NCBI GenBank assembly: GCA_965198905.1
Contig: OZ240678.1
Span: 1,240,001 to 1,304,000 of the forward strand
DNA from: CAHJWH01 sp965198905
GTDB taxonomy: Bacteria; Pseudomonadota; Alphaproteobacteria; Caulobacterales; Caulobacteraceae
Direction: 5' to 3'
Length of the DNA stretch: 64,000 bases
Shown here: positions 44,435 through 53,368 of the stretch, in pieces
Layout of the letters: each line of letters begins with the position of its first letter
How positions within the stretch are numbered: the stretch's first letter is position 1
Position numbers and translations under genes: made by a program
Notes under the pieces: model-generated
Told to the model about the DNA's origin: nothing
Database searches by the model: none
The model's input: only the letters and a program-made list of their open reading frames with translations

Positions 44435-45975
44435 GGACGCTCCTCGGGCGGGGACGGGGCTTGGACGGAGATGACCGCGGGCAGACAGATGCGAAATGTC
44501 GCGCCCCGGTCAAGCTCTGAGTCCACGGTGATGGTCCCGTTCAGGCGATAGACCAGCGCCCGGACGTGGGCCAGACCGATGCCCTCGCCGGGCTGGTCCT
44601 GGGCGCCGGCGCGGCGGAACAGCTCGAACACGCGCTCGTGGTCGGTCGGCGCGATGCCGCGGCCGTTGTCCTGCACCTCGAAGGTGCGGGTGTCGCCGTG
44701 GGCATGGCCGCGGATGCGGATGTCGCCCGGGCGACCGGGCTTTAGATACTTCAGCGCGTTCTCCACCACGTTGCTGAAGACCTGCTCAACCGCCAGCCGG
44801 TCGTTGACGAGGTCGGGCAGCTCGCCCTCGACGGCGATGACGGCGCCCTTGGCGTCGGTCTGCTGCTTCAACGAGGCGATGATCCCTTCGAGCACCGCCG
44901 CCATGTCGATGCTCTCCGGCGTCAGGTTGCGCCGCCCCTCGCGCGACAGGCGCAGGATGGCGTTGATCAGCCGGTCCATCTTCTGGGTGGAGGAGCGGAT
45001 GAAGCCCAGCGATTCCGGCAGGTCGATTTCCACCGCCTCCTGGGCGCCGCGGGTGAGCAGGTGCGGCGCCTCGGACTGCAGCCGGGCGATCAGCTCGCGC
45101 AGGGGCCTGGCGGCGGTCTCCAGCTCGCTCGTGAAGCCCATGACGTTGACCAGGGGCGAGCGCAGGTCATGGCTGACGATGTAGGCGAATCGCTGGATCT
45201 CGTCATTGGCCCGGGTCAGGTCCGAAGTGCGTCGGCGCACCTCGTCCTCCAGCCCGAGGTTCAGCCGCCGCAGCGCGGTCTGGGTGCGGTCCAGGTCGGC
45301 CGAGTAACGGCGCATGAGCAGGAAGGACGCCCCGCTCAGCAGCATGATCACCACCACCGAGGCCAGCACCACGACGAGGAGGTCCTCGGCGTTGGCCGTC
45401 TGCCCCTCGGTGCGCAGCTGCAGCAGGCGGCTCTCCTCGGCCACCATGGCGTCGAGGAAGATGCGGATGCGAGTCACCATCGGCTGGTTCTCGCGGATCA
45501 GGGCCGCAGGGTCCGCCCGGCCGTGCGCCTCGCGCATCGCGTCGATGGAGGACTGCTGTTCCTTCAGCTTGGCGTCGACCAGTTCCAGCAGACGCGCGAC
45601 CGCGACCTGCTGGCGCGGATTGTCGGCCGTGAGCGCCTTTACACGCGCGAGCCGACGCGGAAGATCGCCAGCCGCCTTGCCGTAGACGCCGAGATAGTAG
45701 GGGTCGCGGGTGATCAGATAGCCGCGGCGGGCGGCCTCGCTCAGGTAGAAGTCGCCCCGGGCGTTGGAGAGCTGCTGCTCCACCCGATAGGTGTGGTCTA
45801 CCCAACGCGTCGACTCCTGGTTGGAGGAGACGAGCAGCACCGTCGCGGCCGAGACGGCCAGCAGGATCAGCAGGCCGAGCGAGACGAGCCCCAGCAACAG
45901 CCGGCGGAACGAGACGGCGGAGCGGCCGCCCGGCGATCCGCCGGCCGGCGCCGACTCGCCCGCCACCAAAGTCAC
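44431..45975 (-). CDS. Membrane histidine kinase with CHASE3-like sensor
   Basis: 514 aa. N-terminal membrane helix (about 26-48), an extracytoplasmic helical domain (about 50-195) of the CHASE3 type (GYLITRDPYYLGVYGKAAGD), a second membrane helix (AEDLLVVVLASVVVIMLLSG), a coiled coil, HisKA with phospho-His in FAYIVSHDLRSPLVNVMGF, and HATPase with NVVENALKYL, DNGRGIAP, and GEGIGLAHVRAL. First signalling gene of the three; 4-base overlaps on both sides. Confidence 0.92.
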   Translation of the reverse strand: MTLVAGESAPAGGSPGGRSAVSFRRLLLGLVSLGLLILLAVSAATVLLVSSNQESTRWVDHTYRVEQQLSNARGDFYLSEAARRGYLITRDPYYLGVYGKAAGDLPRRLARVKALTADNPRQQVAVARLLELVDAKLKEQQSSIDAMREAHGRADPAALIRENQPMVTRIRIFLDAMVAEESRLLQLRTEGQTANAEDLLVVVLASVVVIMLLSGASFLLMRRYSADLDRTQTALRRLNLGLEDEVRRRTSDLTRANDEIQRFAYIVSHDLRSPLVNVMGFTSELETAARPLRELIARLQSEAPHLLTRGAQEAVEIDLPESLGFIRSSTQKMDRLINAILRLSREGRRNLTPESIDMAAVLEGIIASLKQQTDAKGAVIAVEGELPDLVNDRLAVEQVFSNVVENALKYLKPGRPGDIRIRGHAHGDTRTFEVQDNGRGIAPTDHERVFELFRRAGAQDQPGEGIGLAHVRALVYRLNGTITVDSELDRGATFRICLPAVISVQAPSPPEERP

Positions 45976-46901
45976 TTCACCTGCGAGGGAAGCTGCAGGT
46001 CGCAGACGGAGAAGTCCGCCCCCTTCTCGTCGCGGGCCCGGGCCACCAGCACCTTGAAGGCCGGCTTGGACGGGTCGAGCACGCGCACGTTCAGCGTCTC
46101 GCCGGGGGGCAGGTCGTCGGCCAACCTGACCCGGGTCATCACGTCCTGGGGCTTGGGCACCGGCTCGCCGGTCTTGATGGCGTTGACCACGCCCTGGCCC
46201 ACGATCACCCGGCCCAAACCGGCGTAGCGCTTCTCCAGCGCAGGGTAGGCCGCACGCATGAAGAAGAACTGGCTGTTGCCGGAGTCCGGGGCGGTCTCCC
46301 GGGCGAAACCGATCACGCCCGGGCAGAACAGCGGCCAGGCGGTGGCCTTGCCGTCCACCGTCATGGCCATGATCACGCCCGGCTGGCTGACGACAGGCAT
46401 CGAGCCGATCATCCCCTCAACCTCGCCCGCGGGCTCCGCCACCTGGACGAAGGCCATGTCGCGGCTGCGGCGGAAGGTGAACTCGCCCTTCACGTCCGGC
46501 AGGGTGGAGCCGCCGTCGCCCTCGTTCTTGGGGTCGCCGGTCTGGTCCATGAAACCGTCGATGACGCGAAAGAAGGTCTGGCCGTCGTAGAAGTGCTGCT
46601 TGGCCAGGGTCTTGATGCGCGCGACGGTCTCGGGCGCCGCCTCCGGCAGCAGTTCGGCGATGATGCGGCCCTTGTTGGTGTCGATCACCAGCAGGTTGTC
46701 CGGATCGGGCGTGCGCCAGTCGGCCTCGGTAATCGGCAGCGGCGGCGGCGGCGGGGTGGGGGTGAGCGGATTTAAGCCTCTCGGAACGACGACAGGCGCC
46801 GGCCGGACCTTCTTCGGCTTGGCGGCGTGCGCGCCGGGGGCTACGCCCAGCACCGCCAAGGCCGCAAGGGCGAGGCCCAGGCGAGAGATATTGCTCGTCA
46901 T
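45972..46901 (-). CDS. Exported cyclophilin-type peptidyl-prolyl isomerase
   Basis: 309 aa. Signal peptide ending in HAAKPKK (about residue 27), then a proline-rich stretch and the cyclophilin domain from LLVIDTNKGRIIAELLPEAA with FYDGQTFFRVIDGFMDQTGD, SGNSQFFFM and GRVIVGQGVVNAI. Periplasmic folding helper by inference. Its gene overlaps coaD upstream and the histidine kinase downstream by 4 bases each, an unexpected coupling of a housekeeping enzyme with a two-component system. Confidence 0.9.
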   Translation of the reverse strand: MTSNISRLGLALAALAVLGVAPGAHAAKPKKVRPAPVVVPRGLNPLTPTPPPPPLPITEADWRTPDPDNLLVIDTNKGRIIAELLPEAAPETVARIKTLAKQHFYDGQTFFRVIDGFMDQTGDPKNEGDGGSTLPDVKGEFTFRRSRDMAFVQVAEPAGEVEGMIGSMPVVSQPGVIMAMTVDGKATAWPLFCPGVIGFARETAPDSGNSQFFFMRAAYPALEKRYAGLGRVIVGQGVVNAIKTGEPVPKPQDVMTRVRLADDLPPGETLNVRVLDPSKPAFKVLVARARDEKGADFSVCDLQLPSQVK

Positions 46902-47386
46902 CGTTCGATTTTCGCCTTCAGGCTCTGCGCCACCCCCGGCGGTACGAAGTGCGTGATGTCACCGCCGAGCTTCGCGATCTCCTTCACCAGCCGCGAGGCG
47001 ACGGCCTGATGGTGCGGGTCGGCCATCAAGAAGACGGTTTCGATCTGGCGGTTCAGCTGCTGGTTCATGGCCGTCATCTGGAACTCGTACTCGAAGTCAG
47101 CCACCGCGCGCAGACCGCGGATGATCATGTCCGCCCCCACCTCCTCGGCGAAGTGCATCAGCAGGCTCTCGAACGGTGTGACCACGATCTCGCAGCCGTT
47201 GCACAGCGGCGCGCACTCGCGTTCCACCATCTCCACCCGCTCATCGAGGGTGAACATCGGGCCCTTGCCGCGGTTGATCGCTACGCCGATCACAAGCCGA
47301 TCCACCAGCTTCACCGCCCGTCCGATGATGTCCAGGTGCCCGTTGGTCAGCGGGTCGAAGGTGCCGGGGTAAAGTCCGGTGCGCAA
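46898..47386 (-). CDS. coaD: Pantetheine-phosphate adenylyltransferase
   Basis: Penultimate step of coenzyme A synthesis: 4'-phosphopantetheine plus ATP to dephospho-CoA. 162 aa, normal length. N-terminal LYPGTFDPLTNGHLDIIGRA holds the nucleotidyltransferase HxGH motif (NGHLD); VGADMIIRGLRAVADFEYEF and SSxVKE-like SRLVKEIAKLGGD follow. The start is a TTG at 47386 that places the product at the family N-terminus; AGGACC lies 8-13 bases upstream. First gene of the overlapping run down to 42927. Confidence 0.93.
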   Translation of the reverse strand: MRTGLYPGTFDPLTNGHLDIIGRAVKLVDRLVIGVAINRGKGPMFTLDERVEMVERECAPLCNGCEIVVTPFESLLMHFAEEVGADMIIRGLRAVADFEYEFQMTAMNQQLNRQIETVFLMADPHHQAVASRLVKEIAKLGGDITHFVPPGVAQSLKAKIER

Positions 47387-47562
47387 ACGAGAGGTCCTGC
47401 CCGATGCCGAAACTGCACGCCTAGCGGCTCGACCGGCTTTCCACAAGCGGACTGTCAACGGCGTCCAAAGCGCCTATCTGCATCGCGCTGACGGGAGGGA
47501 GGTCGTCATGTCCAAGCCGCAGCCGTCGTTCCTGACGACGCACGACGCACGACGTCGCACCG

Positions 47563-47661
47563 GTGCCGCAGGCCCGTCCCCAGCCGAAGGTCAATCCCAT
47601 TGCGGCTGCGCGGCGGATCGCCGACCGCTTTCCCATCGTGATGGCGCGCCTTGCCGAATGA
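47563..47661 (+). pseudogene. Possible antitoxin remnant next to a broken Doc toxin
   Basis: A frame ending at 47661 reads VPQARPQPKVNPIAAARRIA then DRFPIVMARLAE, the helical pattern of short antitoxins next to Doc-type toxins. The only near start codons are GTG at 47563 or, in another frame, the ATG at 47508 preceded by GGGAGGGAGG, so a frameshift likely separates start and body. Low confidence. Confidence 0.3.
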
Positions 47662-48053
47662 GCCGATCTGGCTCCCTGCGGAGGTGGCCATCGCGATCAA
47701 CTAGAACACGGTCGCCGCAACGGGTGAGCCGTATGGCCAGGGACCTCGTTTGCTGGAAAGCGCTTGTGCCGTTCCGGTGAACCGACAAGCTTACGCGGGC
47801 GAGGAGGACATTGTGCGTCTGGCCGGTAAGCCTCATGCTGGCGATTGCGCGTAACCATCCGTTCCAGCAGGGCGATAAAAGAACGGGCTTTCTGGCCGGC
47901 GCAGCGTTCCTTTGGGCAAATGGTTACGAACTCATGCGCGAGGACAGCGTCGAGTTCGCGGACTTAGTGGTCAGCGCCACCCAGCACCCGTCCGAGCCCC
48001 GCGCGCTGGAAGACGCGGTGCGCCGCCGCCTCGTCGCCAGCGAGGAGGACTGA
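47651..48053 (+). pseudogene. Doc/Fic-type toxin, broken by a stop and a frameshift
   Basis: Spliced across frames, the product reads like a death-on-curing toxin: NEPIWLPAEVAIAIN, in-frame TAG at 47702, then GPRLLESACAVPVNRQAYAG, and after a frameshift near 47815-47835, SLMLAIARNHPFQQGDKRTG and LAGAAFLWANGYEL. HPFQQGDKRT is the Fic core (usually HPFxxGNKRT; Asp in place of Asn). Ends at 48053. Doc phosphorylates EF-Tu; here both lesions predict no active protein. Confidence 0.75.
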
Positions 48054-48059
48054 GCCGCC

Positions 48060-49064
48060 TCACCAGACCCCGATCTTCTCCGCTTCCTGGTGGGCGATCG
48101 GGTGGTGGGCGCGGGCGTGGTCCTCCTCGGCCAGCAGGCGCGCGACTTCGAGGGCGGCCATGCAGCCCTGGCCGGCGGCGGTGACGGCCTGGCGATAGAC
48201 GTGGTCGGTGACGTCGCCGGCGGCGTAGACGCCCTCGACCCGGGTCGCGGTGCTCCCGGGCGTCACCAGCAGGTAGCCGTTCGGGTCGATGGGCAGCTGG
48301 CCGGTGAAGAGTTCCGAGGCCGGGGCGTGGCCGATGGCCACGAACACGCCGTCCACGGCGATCTCCTGCGTCGCGCCGGTCTTCAGGTTCTTCAGCCTTA
48401 CGCCGCTGACGGTCGCCGGCTCGCCCGAGCCCAGCACCTCGTCCACCGCGCTGTCCCAGACCACCTCGATCTTGGGATGGGCGAACAGGCGGTCCTGCAG
48501 GATGCGCTCGGCGCGCAACTCGCCACGCCGGTGGATCAGGGTGACGTGTGAGGCGAAACTGGTGAGGAACAGCGCCTCCTCCACCGCGGTGTTGCCGCCG
48601 CCCACCACCGCCACCGCCTTGCCGCGATAGAAGAAGCCGTCGCAGGTGGCGCAGGCCGAGACGCCGAAGCCGCGGTAGCGCTGCTCGCTCGGCGTGCCCA
48701 TCCACTTGGCCTTGGCGCCGGTGGTGATGATCAGAGTCTCGGCCAGGATTTCGGACCCGCTGTCCAGCGTCAGGCGGAAGGGGCGCGCGGAGAGATCGAC
48801 GCTCGCCACGAGGTCGTCAAGGAACTCGGTTCCCACGTGCTCGGCCTGGCTGCGCATCTGCTCCATCAGCCAGGGGCCCTGGATCACCTCGGCGAAGCCC
48901 GGATAGTTCTCCACGTCGGTGGTGATGGTCAGCTGGCCGCCGGGCTCCAGCCCCGAGATCACCACCGGCTCCAGCGCCGCCCGCGCCGCGTAGATGGCGG
49001 CGGTGAGGCCGGCGGGGCCCGAACCCAGGATGGCGACGCGGACGGTGCGGGGGTGGGAGGTCAT
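48060..49064 (-). CDS. trxB: Thioredoxin reductase
   Basis: 334 aa NADPH-dependent flavoenzyme that reduces thioredoxin. FAD-binding ILGSGPAGLTAAIYAARA at the N-terminus, redox-active CATC in VSACATCDGFF, NADPH-binding AVVGGGNTAVEEALFL and C-terminal GVYAAGDVTDHVYRQAVTAA. ATG at 49064; the upstream open frame is not typical. Convergent with the toxin pseudogene, 6 bases apart. Confidence 0.96.
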   Translation of the reverse strand: MTSHPRTVRVAILGSGPAGLTAAIYAARAALEPVVISGLEPGGQLTITTDVENYPGFAEVIQGPWLMEQMRSQAEHVGTEFLDDLVASVDLSARPFRLTLDSGSEILAETLIITTGAKAKWMGTPSEQRYRGFGVSACATCDGFFYRGKAVAVVGGGNTAVEEALFLTSFASHVTLIHRRGELRAERILQDRLFAHPKIEVVWDSAVDEVLGSGEPATVSGVRLKNLKTGATQEIAVDGVFVAIGHAPASELFTGQLPIDPNGYLLVTPGSTATRVEGVYAAGDVTDHVYRQAVTAAGQGCMAALEVARLLAEEDHARAHHPIAHQEAEKIGVW

Positions 49065-49211
49065 GGCGCAGTCTCGGATCGTCGTGGAAGCCGGGGACGG
49101 CGCTTCATGTAGGAACGAATCCGCCGCGCAGAGTGCGCCATTGCACAGGGCGGCGCACGCTGCTAGCCGTTCCGGTCGGGGCGGGAGTCCGCCGGGGAAC
49201 CGACGCACGCC

Positions 49212-49601
49212 ATGAGCTTCTACGCGACTTCCGGGCGCAAGCGGCGCGGCGTGGTCTTCGACCTGCTGTCTTTCGACCGACTGCTGACCGGCCCTTTGAT
49301 CCACCTGATCTATTGGGGCGGACTGGCGATGGTGCTGCTGGTCGGCTTCGGCGCCATCGGCGCGGCGGTGGGGCTGGCCCTGCGCAACATGAGCCTGGAG
49401 GGCCTGTTGCTGGCCGCGCCCGCCGTCGTGGCGGCCTTCCTGACCATGGCGGTGCTGGCCCTGCTCTGGCGTGCGGGGTGCGAGTTCTTCCTGGCCGTGT
49501 TCAGCATCGCCGAGGACCTGCACGCGCTGCGGGTCGAAGGCGACAAGGACCGCGCCGCCACGTCGAAGCCTTTGGTCAGGCAACCGCTGAACCTCGGCTG
49601 A
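49212..49601 (+). CDS. DUF4282-like membrane protein
   Basis: 129 aa. An N-terminal FDLLSFDRLLTGPLIHLIYW helix starts the DUF4282 pattern, followed by a membrane helix (GGLAMVLLVGFGAIGAAVGL) and a second (LLLAAPAVVAAFLTMAVLAL), then RAGCEFFLAVFSIAEDLHAL and a charged tail. Role unknown. It precedes motA by 134 bases with a TTAACC-like motif between. Confidence 0.7.
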   Translation: MSFYATSGRKRRGVVFDLLSFDRLLTGPLIHLIYWGGLAMVLLVGFGAIGAAVGLALRNMSLEGLLLAAPAVVAAFLTMAVLALLWRAGCEFFLAVFSIAEDLHALRVEGDKDRAATSKPLVRQPLNLG

Positions 49602-49735
49602 GCGCCCTCTTCCCTTCTCTTGAAGGGGAGGAACGCGCTCGGGCCTGAACCGGTGGAGGCGACGAGACACCCCAAGTTAAACATTAACCGGCAAGCTCCG
49701 CCCGCTTCTCTCCAAGCGTTGCCGGATCCCTTTGC

Positions 49736-50608
49736 ATGTTCCAGATCATCGGCGTGGTTCTGCTGTTCGGCTTGGTGTTCGGCAGCTTCCTGATGTCCGG
49801 CGGCAATCTCGGCGTGATCATCGAGGCCGCGCCGCACGAATTGATGGCGATCCTGGGCGCCGGCGTCGCCTCCTACCTGATCTCCAACTCCATGGGGGTG
49901 ATCAAGGCCACCGGCGGCGGCTTCGGCAAGATCTTCAAGGGACCGAAGTGGAAGGCGTCGGACTACACCGACCTGCTCTCCCTGCTGTTCGTGCTGACAA
50001 AGATGATGAAGAGCAAGGGCGTGATCGCGGTGGAGAGCCACATCGAGAAGCCTTCGGACAGCCCGATCTTCTCCAAATACCCCAAGATCATGAAGGACCA
50101 CTTCGCCACGGACTTCATCTGCGACACCCTGCGCATGATGACCATGAACCTGGAAAATCCACATCAGGTCGAGGACTGCATGGAGCGGCAGCTGGAGAAG
50201 CACCACCACGAGGGCCTCGGCCCCGCCGGCGCGTTGCAGAGCCTGGCCGACGCCCTGCCGGCGCTCGGCATCGTGGCCGCCGTGCTCGGCATCATCAAGA
50301 CCATGGGCGCCATCACCCAGCCGCCGGAGATACTGGGCCAGATGATCGGCAGCGCGCTCGTCGGCACCTTCCTCGGCGTCTTCCTGGCCTATGGACTGGT
50401 CGGACCCATGGCCACCCGGCTGAAGGCGGTGGTGGACGAGGAAGCGGCCTTCTACCACATCATCCGCTCGGTGCTGGTGGCGCACCTGCACGGCAACGCC
50501 GCCCAGATATCAGTAGAGATCGGGCGCGGCGTGGTGCCGACCGCCGCCCAACCCAGCTTTGCGGACCTGGAGCAATCGCTCACCAACATGCCCGCCGAGG
50601 CTGCGTAA
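49736..50608 (+). CDS. motA: Flagellar motor stator protein MotA
   Basis: 290 aa proton-conducting stator subunit. N-terminal IIGVVLLFGLVFGSFLMSGG helix, cytoplasmic loop with KGVIAVESHIEKP, and the C-terminal helices LGIVAAVLGIIKTMGAITQ and GSALVGTFLGVFLAYGLVG; the functionally important prolines sit in ALPALG and LVGPMATR. MotB is not adjacent in this window. A TTAAACATTAACC sequence at 49677-49689 resembles CtrA half-sites upstream. Confidence 0.94.
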   Translation: MFQIIGVVLLFGLVFGSFLMSGGNLGVIIEAAPHELMAILGAGVASYLISNSMGVIKATGGGFGKIFKGPKWKASDYTDLLSLLFVLTKMMKSKGVIAVESHIEKPSDSPIFSKYPKIMKDHFATDFICDTLRMMTMNLENPHQVEDCMERQLEKHHHEGLGPAGALQSLADALPALGIVAAVLGIIKTMGAITQPPEILGQMIGSALVGTFLGVFLAYGLVGPMATRLKAVVDEEAAFYHIIRSVLVAHLHGNAAQISVEIGRGVVPTAAQPSFADLEQSLTNMPAEAA

Positions 50609-50770
50609 ATCGGCCGCGGAACGGCAGATCACGCTTGCGTGTTCAGCCAGTCGTGCATAATGGGCGCAGCGCTGCAGGTTTCCGCCCTTGTGGCGGCGGG
50701 GTCCCCCGCCGTGGCAGGGAACGGGTCTGCGACCAGGCGCTCTAAACCTCCTTTCAGGGGACCAGGGACC

Positions 50771-51010
50771 ATGACCATCCGTAAAATCCTGCTGGCCACC
50801 GCGGCCGTCGCTTCTCTCGGCGTCGCGGCTTGCAGCCATAAGAGCGACACCAACGAAACCACCAACACCGCGACCACCGACACCACCACCACCACGACCC
50901 CGGACAACACGACCGGCGGCATGTCGTCCAACACGACGACGACCACGACCAACGACATGGGTGGCAACATGACCACCACGACCACCAACACGGCGTCGAA
51001 CGCTCAATAA
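50771..51010 (+). CDS. Threonine-rich small lipoprotein
   Basis: 79 aa. A signal peptide with lipobox LGVAAC (Cys22) is followed by a mature part made mainly of Thr, Asn and Gly (TTDTTTTTTPDNTTGGMSS and similar). ATG at 50771; earlier in-frame Mets lack a signal peptide. Probably anchored in the outer membrane with a disordered tail; function unknown. A strong terminator follows. Confidence 0.7.
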   Translation: MTIRKILLATAAVASLGVAACSHKSDTNETTNTATTDTTTTTTPDNTTGGMSSNTTTTTTNDMGGNMTTTTTNTASNAQ

Positions 51011-51032
51011 GCGTTTCAACCTCGGTTGAACG

Positions 51033-51062
51033 AAGGGCCGTCCGAAAGGGCGGCCCTTTTTT
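51033..51062 (+). terminator. Intrinsic terminator after the Thr-rich lipoprotein gene
   Basis: AAGGGCCGTCC - GAAA - GGGCGGCCCTT forms an 11-bp stem with a GAAA tetraloop (one G-T pair) and six T residues. Separates the lipoprotein gene from mnmC, which begins 16 bases later. Confidence 0.92.
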
Positions 51063-51077
51063 CGTGGGCGTGAGGTC

Positions 51078-52907
51078 GTGACCCCCGAGCTGGACTGGAC
51101 CGAGGGCGGTCCCCGCTCGCGCGTCTACGACGACGTCTACTTCTCCCGCACAGATGGCTTGGCCGAGAGCAGGGCCGTGTTCCTGCAAGGCTGCGGCCTG
51201 CCCGACGCCTGGCTGGAGCGCGACCACTTCTGCGTCGCAGAGCTCGGCTTCGGCACAGGGCTGAACATCGTCGCCCTGCTGGACCTGTGGCGCGACACCG
51301 GGCCGGCGGACGCGCAGCTTTCGATCTTCTCGGTGGAAGCCCATCCCCTGTCGCGCGAAGACGCCGCGCGGGCCCTTCATGGCTGGCGCAGCCAGGCGCC
51401 TGTCGAAATCGACGCCCTGCTCGACGTCTGGCCGGACGCCCGGCGCGGCTTCCACCGGATCGATCTTGCCGCCTGCCATGCCACATTAAATCTCTACATC
51501 GGCGAGGTGGGCGAGGCGTTGTCGCGCTGGAGCGGGTTGGCCGACGCCTGGTTCCTCGACGGCTTCGCCCCGGCGAAGAACCCCGCGATGTGGAGCGACC
51601 CGGTGCTGGCGGCGATCGGGCGGCTGAGTGCGCCTGGGGCCAGAGCCGCCACCTTCACCGTCGCCGGCCAGGTGCGGCGCGGGCTCACCCAGGCCGGGTT
51701 CGTCGTGGAAAAGCGGCCGGGCTTCGGCGACAAACGCGAACGGCTGGAGGCGCGCCGACCGGGGGTGTTGTCCTCGTCCACTCACCCCCATCACCGCCCC
51801 GTTCACACGGTGGCGGTGATAGGGGGCGGGATCGCGGGGGCGGCGCTGGTCCGCGCCTTTGACCGGCAAGGGGTCGTGTGCACGCTGATCGAGGCGGTGC
51901 GGCCGGGATCGGGCGCGTCCGGCAATCCCGCGGCCCTGGTCACCCCGCGCCTGGATGCCGGCTTTGGACCGCCCGCGGAGCTTCACGCTCAGGCCTTTGC
52001 CTACGCCGTGGGCCTCTATCGCCAAGAAACGCCGCAGGCCTCGATCTCGACCGGCGCCCTACAGCTTGGTGGGATGGGCAAAGATTCAGGCCGCTTCGCC
52101 AAGCTTGCCGCCTGGGACGGGTTCGCGCCGGATGATCTGCAGACGTTGCCGGCCGATGAAGCCTCGAGCCGCCTCGATGAGGCGGACGCCCTGATCGGCG
52201 ACGCGCTGCTCATCGCCGAGGCGCTGGTGGTGGAACCCGCCGTCATCCTGCAGACATGGCTAGCCTCGGCGCGTCAAGTCTCAGGCCTCATAGCCGGGCT
52301 GGGGCAGGACGGCGACCGCTGGCTCTGCCTGGACGCGGCGGGCCGGATCCTCGTCGAGGCGGACGCGGTCTGCATCGCCGCCGGCTTCGACACCGCCGCC
52401 CTGCTTCCCGGCGCCGGGCTCCTCCCCGTGCGCGGCCAGGTGGAGTTCACCTCGGCGCTGGACTTCACCGGACAGGCCGCCGCGTGGGGCGGCTACGCCA
52501 TCCCGTTGCGCCGAGGCGTCCTGTATGGCGCCAGCCACGTCCGGGGCGATCCGGCGCGCGATCTGCGATCCCAGGAGGCCGCAGCCAACCTCGCGATGCT
52601 GCAGACTCATCGCCCGGCGCTCGCCGCGCGTATCGAGGGCGCGCCGAAGGCGGAGAGACAGTCCCGGGCCTCGGTGCGCGCCGCCACGCCCGACCACCTG
52701 CCCCTGGCCGGAGAGACCTCCCGCTCCGGCCTCTCCGTTCTGGCCGCCCTCGGCGGACGCGGCTTCACCCTGGCGCCGCTGCTGGCCGAGCACGTCGCCG
52801 CCGTGGCGCTGCGACGGCCCTCGCCGCTGTCGGCCGACCTCGCCCACCGCCTGCGCCCCGACCGTTTCGCCGCCGAGAACCCGCACGCCCCTAAGCCGTT
52901 ATTCTGA
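51078..52907 (+). CDS. mnmC: Bifunctional tRNA 5-methylaminomethyl-2-thiouridine enzyme MnmC
   Basis: 609 aa fusion that finishes the mnm5s2U34 modification. N-terminal methyltransferase domain: DHFCVAELGFGTGLNIVALL (SAM motif), WFLDGFAPAKNPAMWSD; C-terminal FAD oxidase: VAVIGGGIAGAALVRAFDR near residue 245 with GSGASGNPAALVTPRLDAGF and VRAATPDHLPLAGE. GTG start at 51078. Both domains look complete. Confidence 0.92.
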   Translation: MTPELDWTEGGPRSRVYDDVYFSRTDGLAESRAVFLQGCGLPDAWLERDHFCVAELGFGTGLNIVALLDLWRDTGPADAQLSIFSVEAHPLSREDAARALHGWRSQAPVEIDALLDVWPDARRGFHRIDLAACHATLNLYIGEVGEALSRWSGLADAWFLDGFAPAKNPAMWSDPVLAAIGRLSAPGARAATFTVAGQVRRGLTQAGFVVEKRPGFGDKRERLEARRPGVLSSSTHPHHRPVHTVAVIGGGIAGAALVRAFDRQGVVCTLIEAVRPGSGASGNPAALVTPRLDAGFGPPAELHAQAFAYAVGLYRQETPQASISTGALQLGGMGKDSGRFAKLAAWDGFAPDDLQTLPADEASSRLDEADALIGDALLIAEALVVEPAVILQTWLASARQVSGLIAGLGQDGDRWLCLDAAGRILVEADAVCIAAGFDTAALLPGAGLLPVRGQVEFTSALDFTGQAAAWGGYAIPLRRGVLYGASHVRGDPARDLRSQEAAANLAMLQTHRPALAARIEGAPKAERQSRASVRAATPDHLPLAGETSRSGLSVLAALGGRGFTLAPLLAEHVAAVALRRPSPLSADLAHRLRPDRFAAENPHAPKPLF

Positions 52908-52930
52908 TGGCTGTGGTCGGAGAGACGGCG

Positions 52931-53359
52931 ATGATCAATCGATGGACGCTCCTGGGCGTCGCTCTGGCCACGCTGGTCACGTCCGCCGCGGCGCAGGCTC
53001 AGCCGCAGGACAAGGCCAATGCGAGAACGGCGAAGTCGAGGGATGCGGGCGACTGCGTCTACATCACCCAGCTGCAGAACAGTCACCCGCTGGGCGACCG
53101 GGCGGTCATCTTCCGGGCCAATGTATCGGATTTCTACCGCCTCGACTTCGCCTCCCAGTGTCAGGAGCTGAGCTATCCCGAGCCGAAGATCATACTCACG
53201 CCGGTCGGCGGCATCGGCATCATCTGCCACGCCCTCGACGTGGACGTGAAGGTCGGCGAGCAGGGGCCGGGCTCCATCCCGGAGGGCTGCATCCCCAGCC
53301 ACTGGCACAAGATGACCTCCGCCGAAGTGGCGGCTGTTCCCAAGAAAGACCTGCCCTGA
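52931..53359 (+). CDS. DUF6491-like secreted protein
   Basis: 142 aa precursor. Signal peptide LGVALATLVTSAAAQAQP, then a compact domain with four cysteines (DCVYITQLQNSHPLGDR, RLDFASQCQEL, GIGIICHALDVDVK, PEGCIPSHWHKMT) that fits the DUF6491 family of periplasmic proteins of unknown role. ATG at 52931; eight codons upstream lies a Met overlapping the mnmC stop. Likely disulfide-bonded. Confidence 0.7.
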   Translation: MINRWTLLGVALATLVTSAAAQAQPQDKANARTAKSRDAGDCVYITQLQNSHPLGDRAVIFRANVSDFYRLDFASQCQELSYPEPKIILTPVGGIGIICHALDVDVKVGEQGPGSIPEGCIPSHWHKMTSAEVAAVPKKDLP

Positions 53360-53368
53360 ACCTGCCGG

